A stretch of DNA of 64,000 bases from positions 1,736,001 through 1,800,000 of the forward strand of contig OZ245999.1 in NCBI GenBank assembly GCA_965230265.1. The letters are read 5' to 3'. Both the position numbers and the translations under genes were made by a program. This DNA comes from JAJFKX01 sp965230265. Lineage in GTDB: Bacteria; Pseudomonadota; Gammaproteobacteria; Xanthomonadales; Wenzhouxiangellaceae. Under the pieces are notes generated by a model. It was not told the origin of the DNA, did not search any database, and worked only from the letters and a program-made list of their open reading frames with translations. This document shows, piece by piece, positions 18,078 to 26,827 of the stretch; position 1 is the first letter of the stretch; the number at the start of each line of letters is the position of its first letter.

Positions 18078-19217
18078 ATGGCCAAGTCCAAAACAAGTCA
18101 ATACAAGAAAAAATCAGCTGGCAAAAAGACCATCACCAAAAAGGTCAGCCGCAGTAAACCCGTCAAACGAACCTGCTCGCTGCCAAAGATTGAACTGCGC
18201 CCGCTACCACAGGATGCCAACCCCAATCGTTTACGTCTGATTCGACAAATAGAGAAAAAATGGGTTAACGGTACCGTATTGAAATACTATTTTTTTGATG
18301 AAGCCAGTGATGGTCATCAAGGCGCCTGGGTTGGTCCGCAATCACAGCGTGAAGCAGTACGCAATGCATTTAAAGAATGGAAAGACCTGGGCATTGGACT
18401 GGATTTTCGGGAAGTCAGTGATCGCCGCGAAGCTGAGGTGCGCATCGGTTTTGATCAGACCGATGGTTCCTGGTCTTACGTGGGCCGGGATATTATCGAC
18501 TTTGCCGCCAATCCGGATGAACGCACCATGAATTTTGGCTGGGATTTAACCACCCCCTACGGTCGTGACACAGCCTTACACGAAATTGGCCATACTCTGG
18601 GCTTTCCACATGCACACCAAAACCCCTTTTCCGGTATCGAGTGGAATGAACAGGCGGTACTGGATTTTTTCTCCGGCTCACCGAATTTCTGGCCGCAAGA
18701 CACCACCCGCTGGAACGTATTACGCAAACTCAGCGCCAATGAAGTCGAAGGTACCAACTGGGACCCTGATTCCATTATGCAATACTGGTTTCCCGCTGGT
18801 TTAATTGCGTCACCCACGCAATATCAGAATGGACTGGAACCACAACCCGGGCTTTCCGATACCGATATCCAGGCCGTTAAGGCATTTTACCCGCCGTTGC
18901 CCAACAGTCAGTATCGTGAGCTTAAGGCCTTCGAATCACAGCGCTTATTGATTGAGCCGGGCGAGCAGAAAAACTTTTATATCCGCCCCGACTATTCGCG
19001 TGAATACAATATCCAAACCTTTGGTCAGAGCGATACCGTTATCATCCTGTTTGAAATTATCGACGGTGAACCGCGTTTTGTTACCGGTGATGATGACAGC
19101 GGCTTCGCACGCAACGCATTGCTGCGGGCACGTTTGCATAGAAACCGTGAATACATTTTGCGGGTACGGCTTTATCACAGCCAGCTATCTGGTCAAAGTG
19201 CGGTCATGATGTATTAA
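18078..19217 (+). CDS. Metzincin-type zinc metalloprotease with C-terminal beta domain
   Basis: Protein of 379 residues with the full metzincin signature HEIGHTLGFPH (zinc ligands H168, H172, H178, catalytic E169) and a Met-turn SIMQY (M234). The fold before it (residues 60-165) looks like the matrixin/astacin catalytic core, including YFFDEASDGH and a strand with VRIGFDQTDGSWSYVG. After about residue 290 comes a beta-rich region resembling a pre-peptidase C-terminal (PPC) type domain. The first 33 residues are very Lys/Ser/Thr-rich and do not look like a signal peptide, odd for this usually secreted family. An AUG at 18078 follows a GGAGGT ribosome-binding site. Substrate unknown; the protease assignment is secure. 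Confidence 0.85.
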   Translation: MAKSKTSQYKKKSAGKKTITKKVSRSKPVKRTCSLPKIELRPLPQDANPNRLRLIRQIEKKWVNGTVLKYYFFDEASDGHQGAWVGPQSQREAVRNAFKEWKDLGIGLDFREVSDRREAEVRIGFDQTDGSWSYVGRDIIDFAANPDERTMNFGWDLTTPYGRDTALHEIGHTLGFPHAHQNPFSGIEWNEQAVLDFFSGSPNFWPQDTTRWNVLRKLSANEVEGTNWDPDSIMQYWFPAGLIASPTQYQNGLEPQPGLSDTDIQAVKAFYPPLPNSQYRELKAFESQRLLIEPGEQKNFYIRPDYSREYNIQTFGQSDTVIILFEIIDGEPRFVTGDDDSGFARNALLRARLHRNREYILRVRLYHSQLSGQSAVMMY

Positions 19218-19287
19218 ATAAAAACTGATTGGCGAATTGGAATCATCGATTTGGCTGGTATAGTGTTGGTTTTGTCATGCACCAAAA

Positions 19288-19749
19288 ATGAATCGCACAT
19301 TTCAGCCTAGCAACCCTGATTTTAGGCAACGGGTTATCGATAGCTTTGCACAACAGCAGGTCATGCAAACCCTGGGAGCTGAGTTAACCAAAGTAGACGC
19401 CGGGTTGGTTAGGGTCGAATTACCTTACCAGCCTGAACTTACTCAGCAGCATGGTTTTCTACATGCCGGCATAATAACAACCATCATCGATTCTGCTTGC
19501 GGCTATGCCGCTTTTAGTCTTATGCCGGCCCACGCCGAGGTGCTGTCAGTAGAGTTCAAGATTAACCTAATGGCACCGGCCAAAGGTGAACGTTTAATTG
19601 CCATTGGCACAGTCATTAAACCTGGGCGCACGCTAACCATTGTTCATGGTGACGCCTATATGCTTAGCGATAACAAGCAAAAACTGGTATCACACATGGT
19701 CGGTACCATGATGTGTTTACAAGAACGTTCAGATATCAATAAAGCTTAA
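19288..19749 (+). CDS. PaaI-family hotdog thioesterase
   Basis: Cytoplasmic hotdog-fold acyl-CoA thioesterase, 153 residues. The family motif is HGFLHAGIITTIIDSACGYAA near residues 53-75, with the conserved HGxxHxG and the catalytic Asp of the helix. Later strands (LSVEFKINLMAPAKGERLIAIG) fit the PaaI/YdiI group. The substrate is not determinable. It stands alone between the protease gene and a convergent fasciclin gene, separated from the latter by a hairpin. Confidence 0.88.
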   Translation: MNRTFQPSNPDFRQRVIDSFAQQQVMQTLGAELTKVDAGLVRVELPYQPELTQQHGFLHAGIITTIIDSACGYAAFSLMPAHAEVLSVEFKINLMAPAKGERLIAIGTVIKPGRTLTIVHGDAYMLSDNKQKLVSHMVGTMMCLQERSDINKA

Positions 19750-19757
19750 TATTGATA

Positions 19758-19776
19758 AGGCAACCATAGGTTGCCT
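19758..19776. terminator. Bidirectional hairpin between thioesterase and fasciclin genes
   Basis: AGGCAACC, loop ATA, GGTTGCCT: a perfect 8-bp stem located 9 bases after the thioesterase stop and 25 bases before the fasciclin stop. No long T-run on either side, so it is probably a weak or Rho-assisted terminator. Confidence 0.5.
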
Positions 19777-19800
19777 CGATACGATAAAAGCAGCCTATAA

Positions 19801-20298
19801 TTATTCGGGAATAATAACGCTATCGATCACGTGAATAATGCCATTACTGGTTTTAATATCCGTACTGACAACATTGGCGTTGTCCACCATCACATTATTG
19901 CCTTGGACACTGATCTCGATACTATCCCCATTTAATGATTCCAATGTGTGCTTCTCAATGACTTTTCCGGCCTTATACTTTCCAGCCACAACATGGTAGG
20001 TCAATATTGCCACCAGTTGGTCTTTATTTTCTGGTTTTAATAAATTTTCAACGGTTCCTGCAGGCAACTTGGCAAAAGCTTCATCGGTTGGAGCAAAAAC
20101 CGTCAGCGGACCATCAGCTTTCAATGCATCAACCAGACCGGCAGCTTGCACTGCTGCGACAAGGGTATTAAAAGAACCTGATTCCACGGCAGTATCCACA
20201 ATATCCTTTTTGCTGCCATTATGACCTGCCATTGCACTGCTAACAGTCAGCAGCATAGAGACAAGCAAAGTGATTATTAAACGATTAAATTTGTTCAT
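19801..20298 (-). CDS. Secreted fasciclin (FAS1) domain protein
   Basis: Exported protein of about 165 residues with one FAS1 domain, a fold used in adhesion and cell-surface interaction. The signal peptide runs from MNKFNRLIITLLVSML to an Ala-x-Ala site (SSAMA). The domain shows both conserved boxes: LTVFAPTDEAFAKLP near the middle and the C-terminal NGIIHVIDSVIIP. I chose the ATG at 20298 because GAGAGG lies about ten bases upstream; a TTG start at 20319 is less likely. The ligand is unknown. Confidence 0.92.
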   Translation of the reverse strand: MNKFNRLIITLLVSMLLTVSSAMAGHNGSKKDIVDTAVESGSFNTLVAAVQAAGLVDALKADGPLTVFAPTDEAFAKLPAGTVENLLKPENKDQLVAILTYHVVAGKYKAGKVIEKHTLESLNGDSIEISVQGNNVMVDNANVVSTDIKTSNGIIHVIDSVIIPE

Positions 20299-20719
20299 AG
20301 CAATAAACCTCTCAAACAATTAAAAACAAAACATCACAGCATTTGATGTTGTGCTGATACTTCGAGGGCCTGGTATTCCGTGGATGCAAAAAATCAATAT
20401 TAATTATTGATTTAATTATACTTTTTATTAAAACCAACCGGTTAAATTCGTTATAAGAAACCGCTTTGGATGCAACTGTCTACCAAGGTATTATCCAGAC
20501 TCTATTTATGCATCCAATGCCGGTTCTGCCACGAAATTAGCCGGTTGATCACAATCATTCACTGCGCATTTGTATGCGCTTGTTGTATTAACAACCCGGC
20601 AGTCGCCTATGATTTAAGCAGGTTGGTATTTTATATCAGTGACTGTGATCCGATGACACCGATTATTGATAAGTCATATAACAACTTGCTAATCAGTCAT
20701 CTATCTGAGGAGCAAAATT
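20299..20719. other. Gene-free stretch with inverted repeat; no supported coding region
   Basis: This A+T-rich interval holds the promoter area of the fasciclin gene and the leader of the next plus-strand gene. It contains AATCAATA, spacer TTAAT, TATTGATT (about 20391-20411), a symmetric element that could be a regulator site. A plus-strand frame from 20470 has 114 codons, but it overlaps the better-supported gene at 20720 in another frame and lacks a ribosome-binding site, so I did not call it. Confidence 0.5.
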
Positions 20720-21040
20720 ATGCCTACACAGCATGGGAACATATTTGCCCAATGGGTTGGGTATTCAATAACAGCCAACGGCGGTATACACACTTATACG
20801 TTAAACCCCAATAACCGCGACATTACAGCCGAAGCAGCTATAGCACTGTTAAGCACCAACGGCAGAAGTCATTTTGCAGAAACGGGTATCTCACGGATTG
20901 TTTCCAATGGCGTGACCGAAAACTTCGACCCTCCATTACCGAGAATTAAACGTGGCAACGTCACACAAATTACATTCCGTACCGCCAGCACCAGCAACAA
21001 TCGAGTACACGCCCGTCACATTGTGCATTACTGGAATTAA
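20720..21040 (+). CDS. Small hypothetical protein, first of an orphan pair
   Basis: I do not recognise this 106-residue protein. It has no signal peptide and no long hydrophobic segment. Its second half is rich in Thr, Asn and Arg with alternating hydrophobic residues (NVTQITFRTASTSNNRVHARHIVHYW), suggesting beta structure. The start is supported by a GAGGAG ribosome-binding site 8 bases before the ATG. The next gene begins 12 bases after its stop with its own AGGAAA, so the two look like a small operon. Function unknown. Confidence 0.65.
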   Translation: MPTQHGNIFAQWVGYSITANGGIHTYTLNPNNRDITAEAAIALLSTNGRSHFAETGISRIVSNGVTENFDPPLPRIKRGNVTQITFRTASTSNNRVHARHIVHYWN

Positions 21041-21052
21041 CAGGAAACCATT

Positions 21053-21391
21053 ATGAACTATACAAACATTGATAATATCTCCGTGGGTACCGTAATTGCC
21101 TACGACACAGACACCGGTGAAGTCATCTGGACACATGAAGAAATCATTGAGGTAAAGGGCGATCAGAAAGAATGCCCCAAGCATATATCGCAAAGCGATT
21201 GTGAGCATATCCGGACAACAGCTGAGCAGGTTTTCCCTGGTCGGAAAATTGACACCCTGATCGCACCAGAGCATTTCACCCTGCGGGAAAATATACGTAT
21301 CGCGGTTGACCCCGATAAAAAATCGCTTATACAGCAAACAGATAAAAAGCAAAGCCTGGCTGAACGACTTTCAGCATTTAAACAGGAATAA
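21053..21391 (+). CDS. Small hypothetical protein, second of an orphan pair
   Basis: A 112-residue acidic soluble protein that I cannot assign. The N-terminal half could be beta-rich (GTVIAYDTDTGEVIWTHEEI); the phrase YDTDTGEVIW resembles the repeat of PQQ or quinoprotein beta-propellers, but one such phrase is not enough for a family call. Two cysteines lie in KECPKHISQSDCEH. The C-terminus is Lys/Gln-rich and probably helical. ATG at 21053 follows AGGAAACC. It is linked to the preceding small gene by spacing. Confidence 0.65.
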   Translation: MNYTNIDNISVGTVIAYDTDTGEVIWTHEEIIEVKGDQKECPKHISQSDCEHIRTTAEQVFPGRKIDTLIAPEHFTLRENIRIAVDPDKKSLIQQTDKKQSLAERLSAFKQE

Positions 21392-21455
21392 CTCTACCCC
21401 TGATAGCACGAGCTGTTTTATACAATCATCTGCCCTGTTATGCTGCCGCAGATGA

Positions 21456-22649
21456 TTACCGAACCAGACCTAAACCAATTCTGAAACGGGTATCGCGTTG
21501 ATTAAAATCCAGTAGACTTTCACCAAAACCACGGAACAGTTGCGCATGCAGATAAAAACCCAATGTGTTATTGGTTACCTGTGTCAGCGGGTATGTAAAA
21601 TCAAGTTGTACAGCGCCATTACCCGTCCCCGGATTGCCACGCAAATACGCTTCTAGCTGAAAGCCCTGACGGCGACCATAAGTTGCTGTCAAACTGGCGT
21701 TACCACGAAAATCACTGATGTCTTCATTGCCTTGCCTGCTGCCAAAATAACTCCACACCCGCGGCACCAGTGATAACTCATAACCATTATCCAGTTCAAA
21801 GTATAAAGCGGGCTCAATGTAGGCAATATTCAGACTGCGAGAATCATCACCGTCACGGCCGTTGGATTCATGCTGTATGCCAACCTGCAAATCTGCATGA
21901 CTGGCTTCACGCAGTATCGGCAAATTGACATCACTGAACTGATAAAACAATTCCGGCAAAAAGTTGGTGTCTTCAAATGGCAATGAGTCAGCTTCTAAAT
22001 CCCATAGCGACAATTGTGTATAGGCAAAATAAAAGCCACGTAACCAATCATATTCTTCAGCGATAACACTATTGGGATTAATAAACTGATACTTAAAGCT
22101 GAGCTGAAACTTCGCATCATCCAGATCTGCACCTGCAAGAAAATAATTGGGATGATAAGCCTGGATACTGCCGAGAAAATCATTGTTTTTCAAATCATCA
22201 TCTTCGCTCTCGACCGCACTTAAAAATGCAAAACTTTGATCTTCACGCACCGGTGAATAAGCCAGCAAATGTGCTACCGGACCATCAAAATGCTTAATCG
22301 TCACAGCCACCGGTCCATCATGTACAAAACTTTCTGGAAGCCGTACCTGATAATCAGCCTGTCTGATCTGGGGGCTTTGCGCAGAACGGCTTGCACTGCC
22401 TGGTATACGTGTCAGTATCAGGTTGAGTGATTTTTCCTGCAAGTCGATACTGGCTTCAAGGTTTTCCGGCAGTGTTGCTGCTGCATCAAAAATATTGTGA
22501 AATAAAACCGTTATGGTAATTCTTTCACCGGCTGTCACCGGCTGTGATGGCGGCACTGCAACAAGCTGTTGTGCCTGGACTGTAATGCTTGTTAATACTG
22601 TTAGAGTCAACAACGTATACAACAATGCCCCTGAGCATTTAGTCTTCAT
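21456..22649 (-). CDS. Outer-membrane phospholipase A (OMPLA/PldA family)
   Basis: Outer-membrane beta-barrel phospholipase that hydrolyses glycerophospholipids exposed on the cell surface. Counted from the ATG at 22649, the catalytic triad of OMPLA is complete: H260 and S262 in QHESNGRDG and an Asn 14 residues after the His, in DSRSLN. The barrel's last strands end with GFGESLLDFNQRDTRFRIGLGL, like E. coli PldA. A signal peptide (LLYTLLTLTVLTSITVQA) is followed by about 130 extra residues that are beta-rich, longer than in E. coli, where no such domain exists. A GGATC stretch precedes this ATG; an upstream ATG at 22661 is possible. It is downstream of the glycosyltransferase gene, 44 bases apart. 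Confidence 0.9.
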   Translation of the reverse strand: MKTKCSGALLYTLLTLTVLTSITVQAQQLVAVPPSQPVTAGERITITVLFHNIFDAAATLPENLEASIDLQEKSLNLILTRIPGSASRSAQSPQIRQADYQVRLPESFVHDGPVAVTIKHFDGPVAHLLAYSPVREDQSFAFLSAVESEDDDLKNNDFLGSIQAYHPNYFLAGADLDDAKFQLSFKYQFINPNSVIAEEYDWLRGFYFAYTQLSLWDLEADSLPFEDTNFLPELFYQFSDVNLPILREASHADLQVGIQHESNGRDGDDSRSLNIAYIEPALYFELDNGYELSLVPRVWSYFGSRQGNEDISDFRGNASLTATYGRRQGFQLEAYLRGNPGTGNGAVQLDFTYPLTQVTNNTLGFYLHAQLFRGFGESLLDFNQRDTRFRIGLGLVR

Positions 22650-22693
22650 AATGAGATCCATTTAAATGAGCGTAATGTAAAGAAACGTCTGAT

Positions 22694-25327
22694 TTATTGT
22701 GTAAATACATCCACATAGGTTTTCGCCAGCTCGCGCCAGTCCAGCTTTTGTGCATATTTACGGCCAGCGCCCGCCAGCTTTTGGTGCGTTTTAGGCTCGG
22801 TCAGTAAACGCATAATATGATCGGCCAGCACATCCCAGTCATCGTCAATATAGGCTTCCAGCCCAGGTCGTGCCGGTATACCTTCAATCCCCTTACTGGT
22901 ACTGACCACAGGCACACCACAGGCAAAATAATCAATAATTTTCATGCGTGTCCCGCCCCCATCCAATAACGGCACCACTGCCACATCTGCCCCTTTCAGA
23001 TATTCAGCAACTATTTCCACACTGCCAGTGAAATGGACATCTTTATGAATAAAGTCTTTGGGGATCATTTTCCCAACGGCCATTACCTTAGGTTGCAGGC
23101 CGCGTGCATGCAGACGCGGCAATATTTCTGTTGCCATGGTTTTTATCGCCGTTAAATTCGGCGGATATTCATAGGTTCCGTGGTATACCAGCACCTTGTC
23201 ATCTTTATCCCAGCCACATTCGCTGCGTATATCTCTGGGCTGGGCTTTATCAAAAGTTGTAAGATCCACGCCATGCGGTATCAGGTGCAGCAGTTGGCGT
23301 TTAACACCATCGGCTTCCAGTTTTTCACGATCGTTTTCCGATACACAAATGACCGCATCAGATAAATTGGCAAAATCAATTTCCAGCCGTTTTAAGCGTT
23401 GATATTGATCATCGGTCAGACTGGGTTCCTGGTTTTTAAGGCGCTCGTACTCTACATTGTGTTCAACCAGAATCACCTTACCGCCACGAATTCGTTTGGT
23501 CAGCCAGCACGGTCGCACATAGGCGGGAAACTCCGCCTGATAGATATTCGCATTAATTTTTTTCGCCACATGCAAAGTGCGCCAGGTAAAACTGTTATCA
23601 CTGAGCGGCATATACAAAAATGCATTGCTGCGTGGTACCTCACGCGCATAGTGCAATAACATGCTGAACCGTTCCGGCAGACTGGTGAATTTTTGCCAGA
23701 ACGGTAATTTCCGCTCATGTCGCTGGCCGTTTTTGTATAACCAATATCGATGCCTTTCACTGGTGACAATTGCAACATCACGACCCGTTAATGACAAAGC
23801 TTTGGCGGTCTCTACAATTTTTACTGCACCACCATGATCAGTGGGATAAATATCCGCACGTGTCACAATCACTACATTACCCGGGTGATCGGTTTTCACC
23901 TTGCGTGAAAACAACCGGGCCAGACGCACCTCAACAGCACCAATAAGATGCTTGGGCAATTGTCTCAACGGATAGGGGTAAGGAATACGTGCGCGCAATT
24001 GCCGGTACAAACTTCGCACATTGGGTTTACCCAGGCTGCGTTTAGCACTGTACATCAGATACGGATCAGCATCGGGTGGCAGCGATTCTGATACTGTCAC
24101 ATCTGCAGTAACCAACTCGGATTCTGATGTAGACACCGTGCTTGCAGAAACCTCTGATGCCAGCCCTCCGCCTGCTGCTGTTGCATTTTCAGACTGGGCC
24201 AGGCGTTGTGTGCGAATCGGGTTACGCAAATAATCCAATAACGGATCAATGCAGTCTTTGGGCTGAAACTGTTCTTTCACCAACTGCAGAGCGTTGTTGG
24301 AACGCCTGCAGAACTCCACTGAATCGCTGGTTATGGCCTGCAAAACGTCAGGTAAATCAGCAGGCTTTGACACCGTCCAGCCCGCCTCATAGTCGCGCAC
24401 ATACGCTGCCAGGTTAATAAAATCGTTACAGATAATCGGCATACCATGGCGTAAAAACTCCATGGCGCGAAATGATTGGCTGAAATAACGCTCGACATTA
24501 AACTCTGCCAGTTCAATACCAATATGTCCTCGCTGCTCCAAAAAACGCGTGTAATCGGCATAGCTATGCAGGGCCATGCTGTGTACGGCTTCACTCAATT
24601 GCAGACCATCGAGCGCGTCTTCACCAACATCCTGAATTTTTGGATAATCGCCGCCGAACATTACCAGGTGGGCTTTTTTTTCATTACCGGTATTGTGTTG
24701 TTGCAGCCACGTGTCAATCTGATCGATATACCCTTGCTGTATCCGCCACGGCCACTCTACTCCACCCCCGATCAATAACATGGTTTGATCTGGTGCTGAC
24801 TTGGATCGATCAGTAGCTGTCTGGGCTGCTATGGGCACCACGCCAACCGGAATGTTACTGCGCACATCCAAACCGGCCTGAATCAGATAGGGAATTAATA
24901 AATCGGCCTGACGCTGATTGCCCACCAAAAAATAATCTGCACGTGCCAGGCAATCCAATAGCTTCTGCAATGATAGATCACGCGTTTCTACTGGCTCATA
25001 TAAAGCTTCTAACGGCCTGGGCGCAATAAAATCCAGGACCATGGGAATATCAATATCTGCAGGCAAATCCGCGATTAACATCCAATAACCAAACAAAATC
25101 ACATCAGGCTGCTGGCTCTCGATATGTCGCACCAGCTCATCGCTGTTGCGATACATATTGCGAATATCCGGTACGGGCGATTTATCGTAGGGTTGGCGAA
25201 ACACCTGTGCGACCTGATGCCCATGCGCTTGCAAAGCCTGCAGCAAATGCGCAGCACGTACCATATTGCCACGCGCGGCCAGTTCAGCCTCCAGGGGTGG
25301 CTCTAGAGTGATAAAAAGTATTTTCAT
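22694..25327 (-). CDS. Two-domain glycosyltransferase (two GT4-like modules)
   Basis: A cytoplasmic protein of about 877 residues formed by two glycosyltransferase units. The first half (residues 1-400) has the start MKILFITLEPPLEAELAARG and ends with AMEFLRHGMPIICNDF, a GT-B like donor end. The second half (about 460-877) starts with GNVVIVTRADIYPTDHGGAVK and contains HNVEYERLK, SENDREKLEADGVK, IPHGVDLTTFD and VVPLLDGGGTRMKIIDYFACG, a clear GT4 acceptor/donor layout. The open frame extends 81 codons upstream to 25570 inside mgtE, but the ATG at 25327 sits on the mgtE stop (TAATG), so translation is coupled there. Substrate unknown; a role in surface polysaccharide or glycolipid synthesis is inferred. 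Confidence 0.85.
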   Translation of the reverse strand: MKILFITLEPPLEAELAARGNMVRAAHLLQALQAHGHQVAQVFRQPYDKSPVPDIRNMYRNSDELVRHIESQQPDVILFGYWMLIADLPADIDIPMVLDFIAPRPLEALYEPVETRDLSLQKLLDCLARADYFLVGNQRQADLLIPYLIQAGLDVRSNIPVGVVPIAAQTATDRSKSAPDQTMLLIGGGVEWPWRIQQGYIDQIDTWLQQHNTGNEKKAHLVMFGGDYPKIQDVGEDALDGLQLSEAVHSMALHSYADYTRFLEQRGHIGIELAEFNVERYFSQSFRAMEFLRHGMPIICNDFINLAAYVRDYEAGWTVSKPADLPDVLQAITSDSVEFCRRSNNALQLVKEQFQPKDCIDPLLDYLRNPIRTQRLAQSENATAAGGGLASEVSASTVSTSESELVTADVTVSESLPPDADPYLMYSAKRSLGKPNVRSLYRQLRARIPYPYPLRQLPKHLIGAVEVRLARLFSRKVKTDHPGNVVIVTRADIYPTDHGGAVKIVETAKALSLTGRDVAIVTSERHRYWLYKNGQRHERKLPFWQKFTSLPERFSMLLHYAREVPRSNAFLYMPLSDNSFTWRTLHVAKKINANIYQAEFPAYVRPCWLTKRIRGGKVILVEHNVEYERLKNQEPSLTDDQYQRLKRLEIDFANLSDAVICVSENDREKLEADGVKRQLLHLIPHGVDLTTFDKAQPRDIRSECGWDKDDKVLVYHGTYEYPPNLTAIKTMATEILPRLHARGLQPKVMAVGKMIPKDFIHKDVHFTGSVEIVAEYLKGADVAVVPLLDGGGTRMKIIDYFACGVPVVSTSKGIEGIPARPGLEAYIDDDWDVLADHIMRLLTEPKTHQKLAGAGRKYAQKLDWRELAKTYVDVFTQ

Positions 25328-26685
25328 TACAACAGCAGCAGTGTGCCCAAACCAAGAAACGCCAGGAAACCTATCACATCGGTGACTGTGGTCAAGACCA
25401 CACCACCTGCCAGAGCCGGATCGATTGATAATCGTTTCAGCACCATTGGCACCACCACACCTGCCAAGGCAGCACAAATCAGGTTGATGGCTATTGCACA
25501 AGCGATCACCAGGCCCAGTGATAAATCCTGAAACCACAGCATTGCGACCAGACCAACCACCAGAGACCAAATCAGACCATTTAAGGACCCCACCAATAGC
25601 TCTTTGCGCAGCATGTAATAAGCATTACCCGAACCGATCTGCCCTAAGGCCATGCCGCGGATCATCAAGGTCAATGTCTGGGTGCCGGCAATTCCACCCA
25701 TACTGGCGACTACCGGCATCAAAATGGCTAATGCCACTACTTTGTCCAGCGTTGCTTCAAAGTGACCGATGACCCAGGCAGCCAGAAAAGCCGTCAGCAA
25801 ATTAACCCCTAACCATACTGTGCGTCTGAAAGTGGTACGAAACACCGGGGCAAACATATCCTCTTCTTCATCCAGCCCGGCCACTGCCAATACCGAATGC
25901 TCTGCTTCATCCCGAATCACATCAACGACATCGTCAATGGTAATCCGGCCCAGCAGATTGTTTTCCGCATCCACCACCGGTGCTGAGATCAAGTCAAAAT
26001 GGGTAAATTCGCGTGCCACCGCGTTGGCAGACATGGTCACAGGAATGGCGCTGATTTCCTGATTAATGGTATCGGATACTGCCTGATCAGTATCTTTGGT
26101 TAACAAATCCACCAGGCTCAAAGTGCCCAGGTATTTGCCATTGCGGTTAACCACAAATAACTGATCCGACATTTCTGGCAGCTCGCCACGCGCACGCAAA
26201 TAACGCTGTACCACATCCAGACTGACATCCGGACGAACCGTAACCACATTAGGGTTCATCAGGCCACCGGCTGAATCTTCATCGTATTGCAGTACCTGCA
26301 CCAGTCGGTCACGGTTCTGGCGATCCATCGACGACAGGACTTCACGCACCACCGCATCTGGAACATCTTCCAGAATATCCGCAACATCATCGATATCCAG
26401 CGAACCGATGGCAGTGACCAGTTCGGTGTCATCCATGTCACGGATTAATTGAACGCGAACCTCGTCATTGACCTCAACCAGAACCTCACCATCGAGCTCT
26501 GGATCCACCAATTCCCAAATCACTTGACGCTTAACGGGCGGCAAAGACTCCAGCAATTCGGCAACTTCCGCCCCCGATAAAGTGGCGATCATGCGACGAA
26601 CACGCGCTAACGTGCCCGCATCCAGTGCTTCTGAAATGCGATGTATCTGTCTGGCGTGTTGTTCTTCGAAGACGACTTCAGTCAT
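25327..26685 (-). CDS. mgtE: Magnesium transporter MgtE
   Basis: Inner-membrane Mg2+ channel of about 452 residues. The N-terminal superhelical domain (RISEALDAGTLARVRR onward to about 130) and two CBS domains (residues 140-260, with MNPNVV and AIPVTMS segments) sense magnesium in the cytoplasm. The membrane domain has five helices, with the conserved pore stretch PVVASMGGIAGTQTLTLMIRG and the later GGVVLTTVTDVIGF. The ATG at 26685 has GGAG 7 bases upstream, better placed than the ATG at 26691. Downstream it couples to the glycosyltransferase gene. The leader (26692-26827) contains a hairpin that may be a terminator or regulatory. Confidence 0.93.
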   Translation of the reverse strand: MTEVVFEEQHARQIHRISEALDAGTLARVRRMIATLSGAEVAELLESLPPVKRQVIWELVDPELDGEVLVEVNDEVRVQLIRDMDDTELVTAIGSLDIDDVADILEDVPDAVVREVLSSMDRQNRDRLVQVLQYDEDSAGGLMNPNVVTVRPDVSLDVVQRYLRARGELPEMSDQLFVVNRNGKYLGTLSLVDLLTKDTDQAVSDTINQEISAIPVTMSANAVAREFTHFDLISAPVVDAENNLLGRITIDDVVDVIRDEAEHSVLAVAGLDEEEDMFAPVFRTTFRRTVWLGVNLLTAFLAAWVIGHFEATLDKVVALAILMPVVASMGGIAGTQTLTLMIRGMALGQIGSGNAYYMLRKELLVGSLNGLIWSLVVGLVAMLWFQDLSLGLVIACAIAINLICAALAGVVVPMVLKRLSIDPALAGGVVLTTVTDVIGFLAFLGLGTLLLL

Positions 26686-26777
26686 GGCCATACTCCGCTT
26701 GATATCCGCTTAATCGCTGACAGGCATTATGCAACAGGCTGTGTGCTGACAGCCAGCTATATATGCAAACTGAATAA

Positions 26778-26793
26778 CCGGACGAAAGCCCGG
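26778..26793 (-). terminator. Hairpin between the DUF6580 gene and mgtE
   Basis: Read on the minus strand: CCGGGC, loop TTTC, GTCCGG, then TTATT. A 6-bp stem (one G-U pair) 34 bases after the DUF6580 stop, so it could end that transcript. It also lies in the mgtE leader, where a magnesium-responsive control element would be plausible, but no known riboswitch pattern is recognisable. Confidence 0.45.
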
Positions 26794-26827
26794 AGATCGG
26801 TCCTAACTCAGCAAAGGTGACAGGTAA

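Noticed and set aside
20470..20814. 114-codon plus-strand frame with Cys-rich N-terminus
   Set aside because: It overlaps the gene at 20720 by 95 bases in another frame, lacks a ribosome-binding site and shows no domain; the gene at 20720 has a strong GAGGAG signal.
25328..25570. 81-codon N-terminal extension of the glycosyltransferase frame
   Set aside because: It lies inside mgtE in another frame and has no family similarity; the ATG at 25327 is coupled to the mgtE stop.
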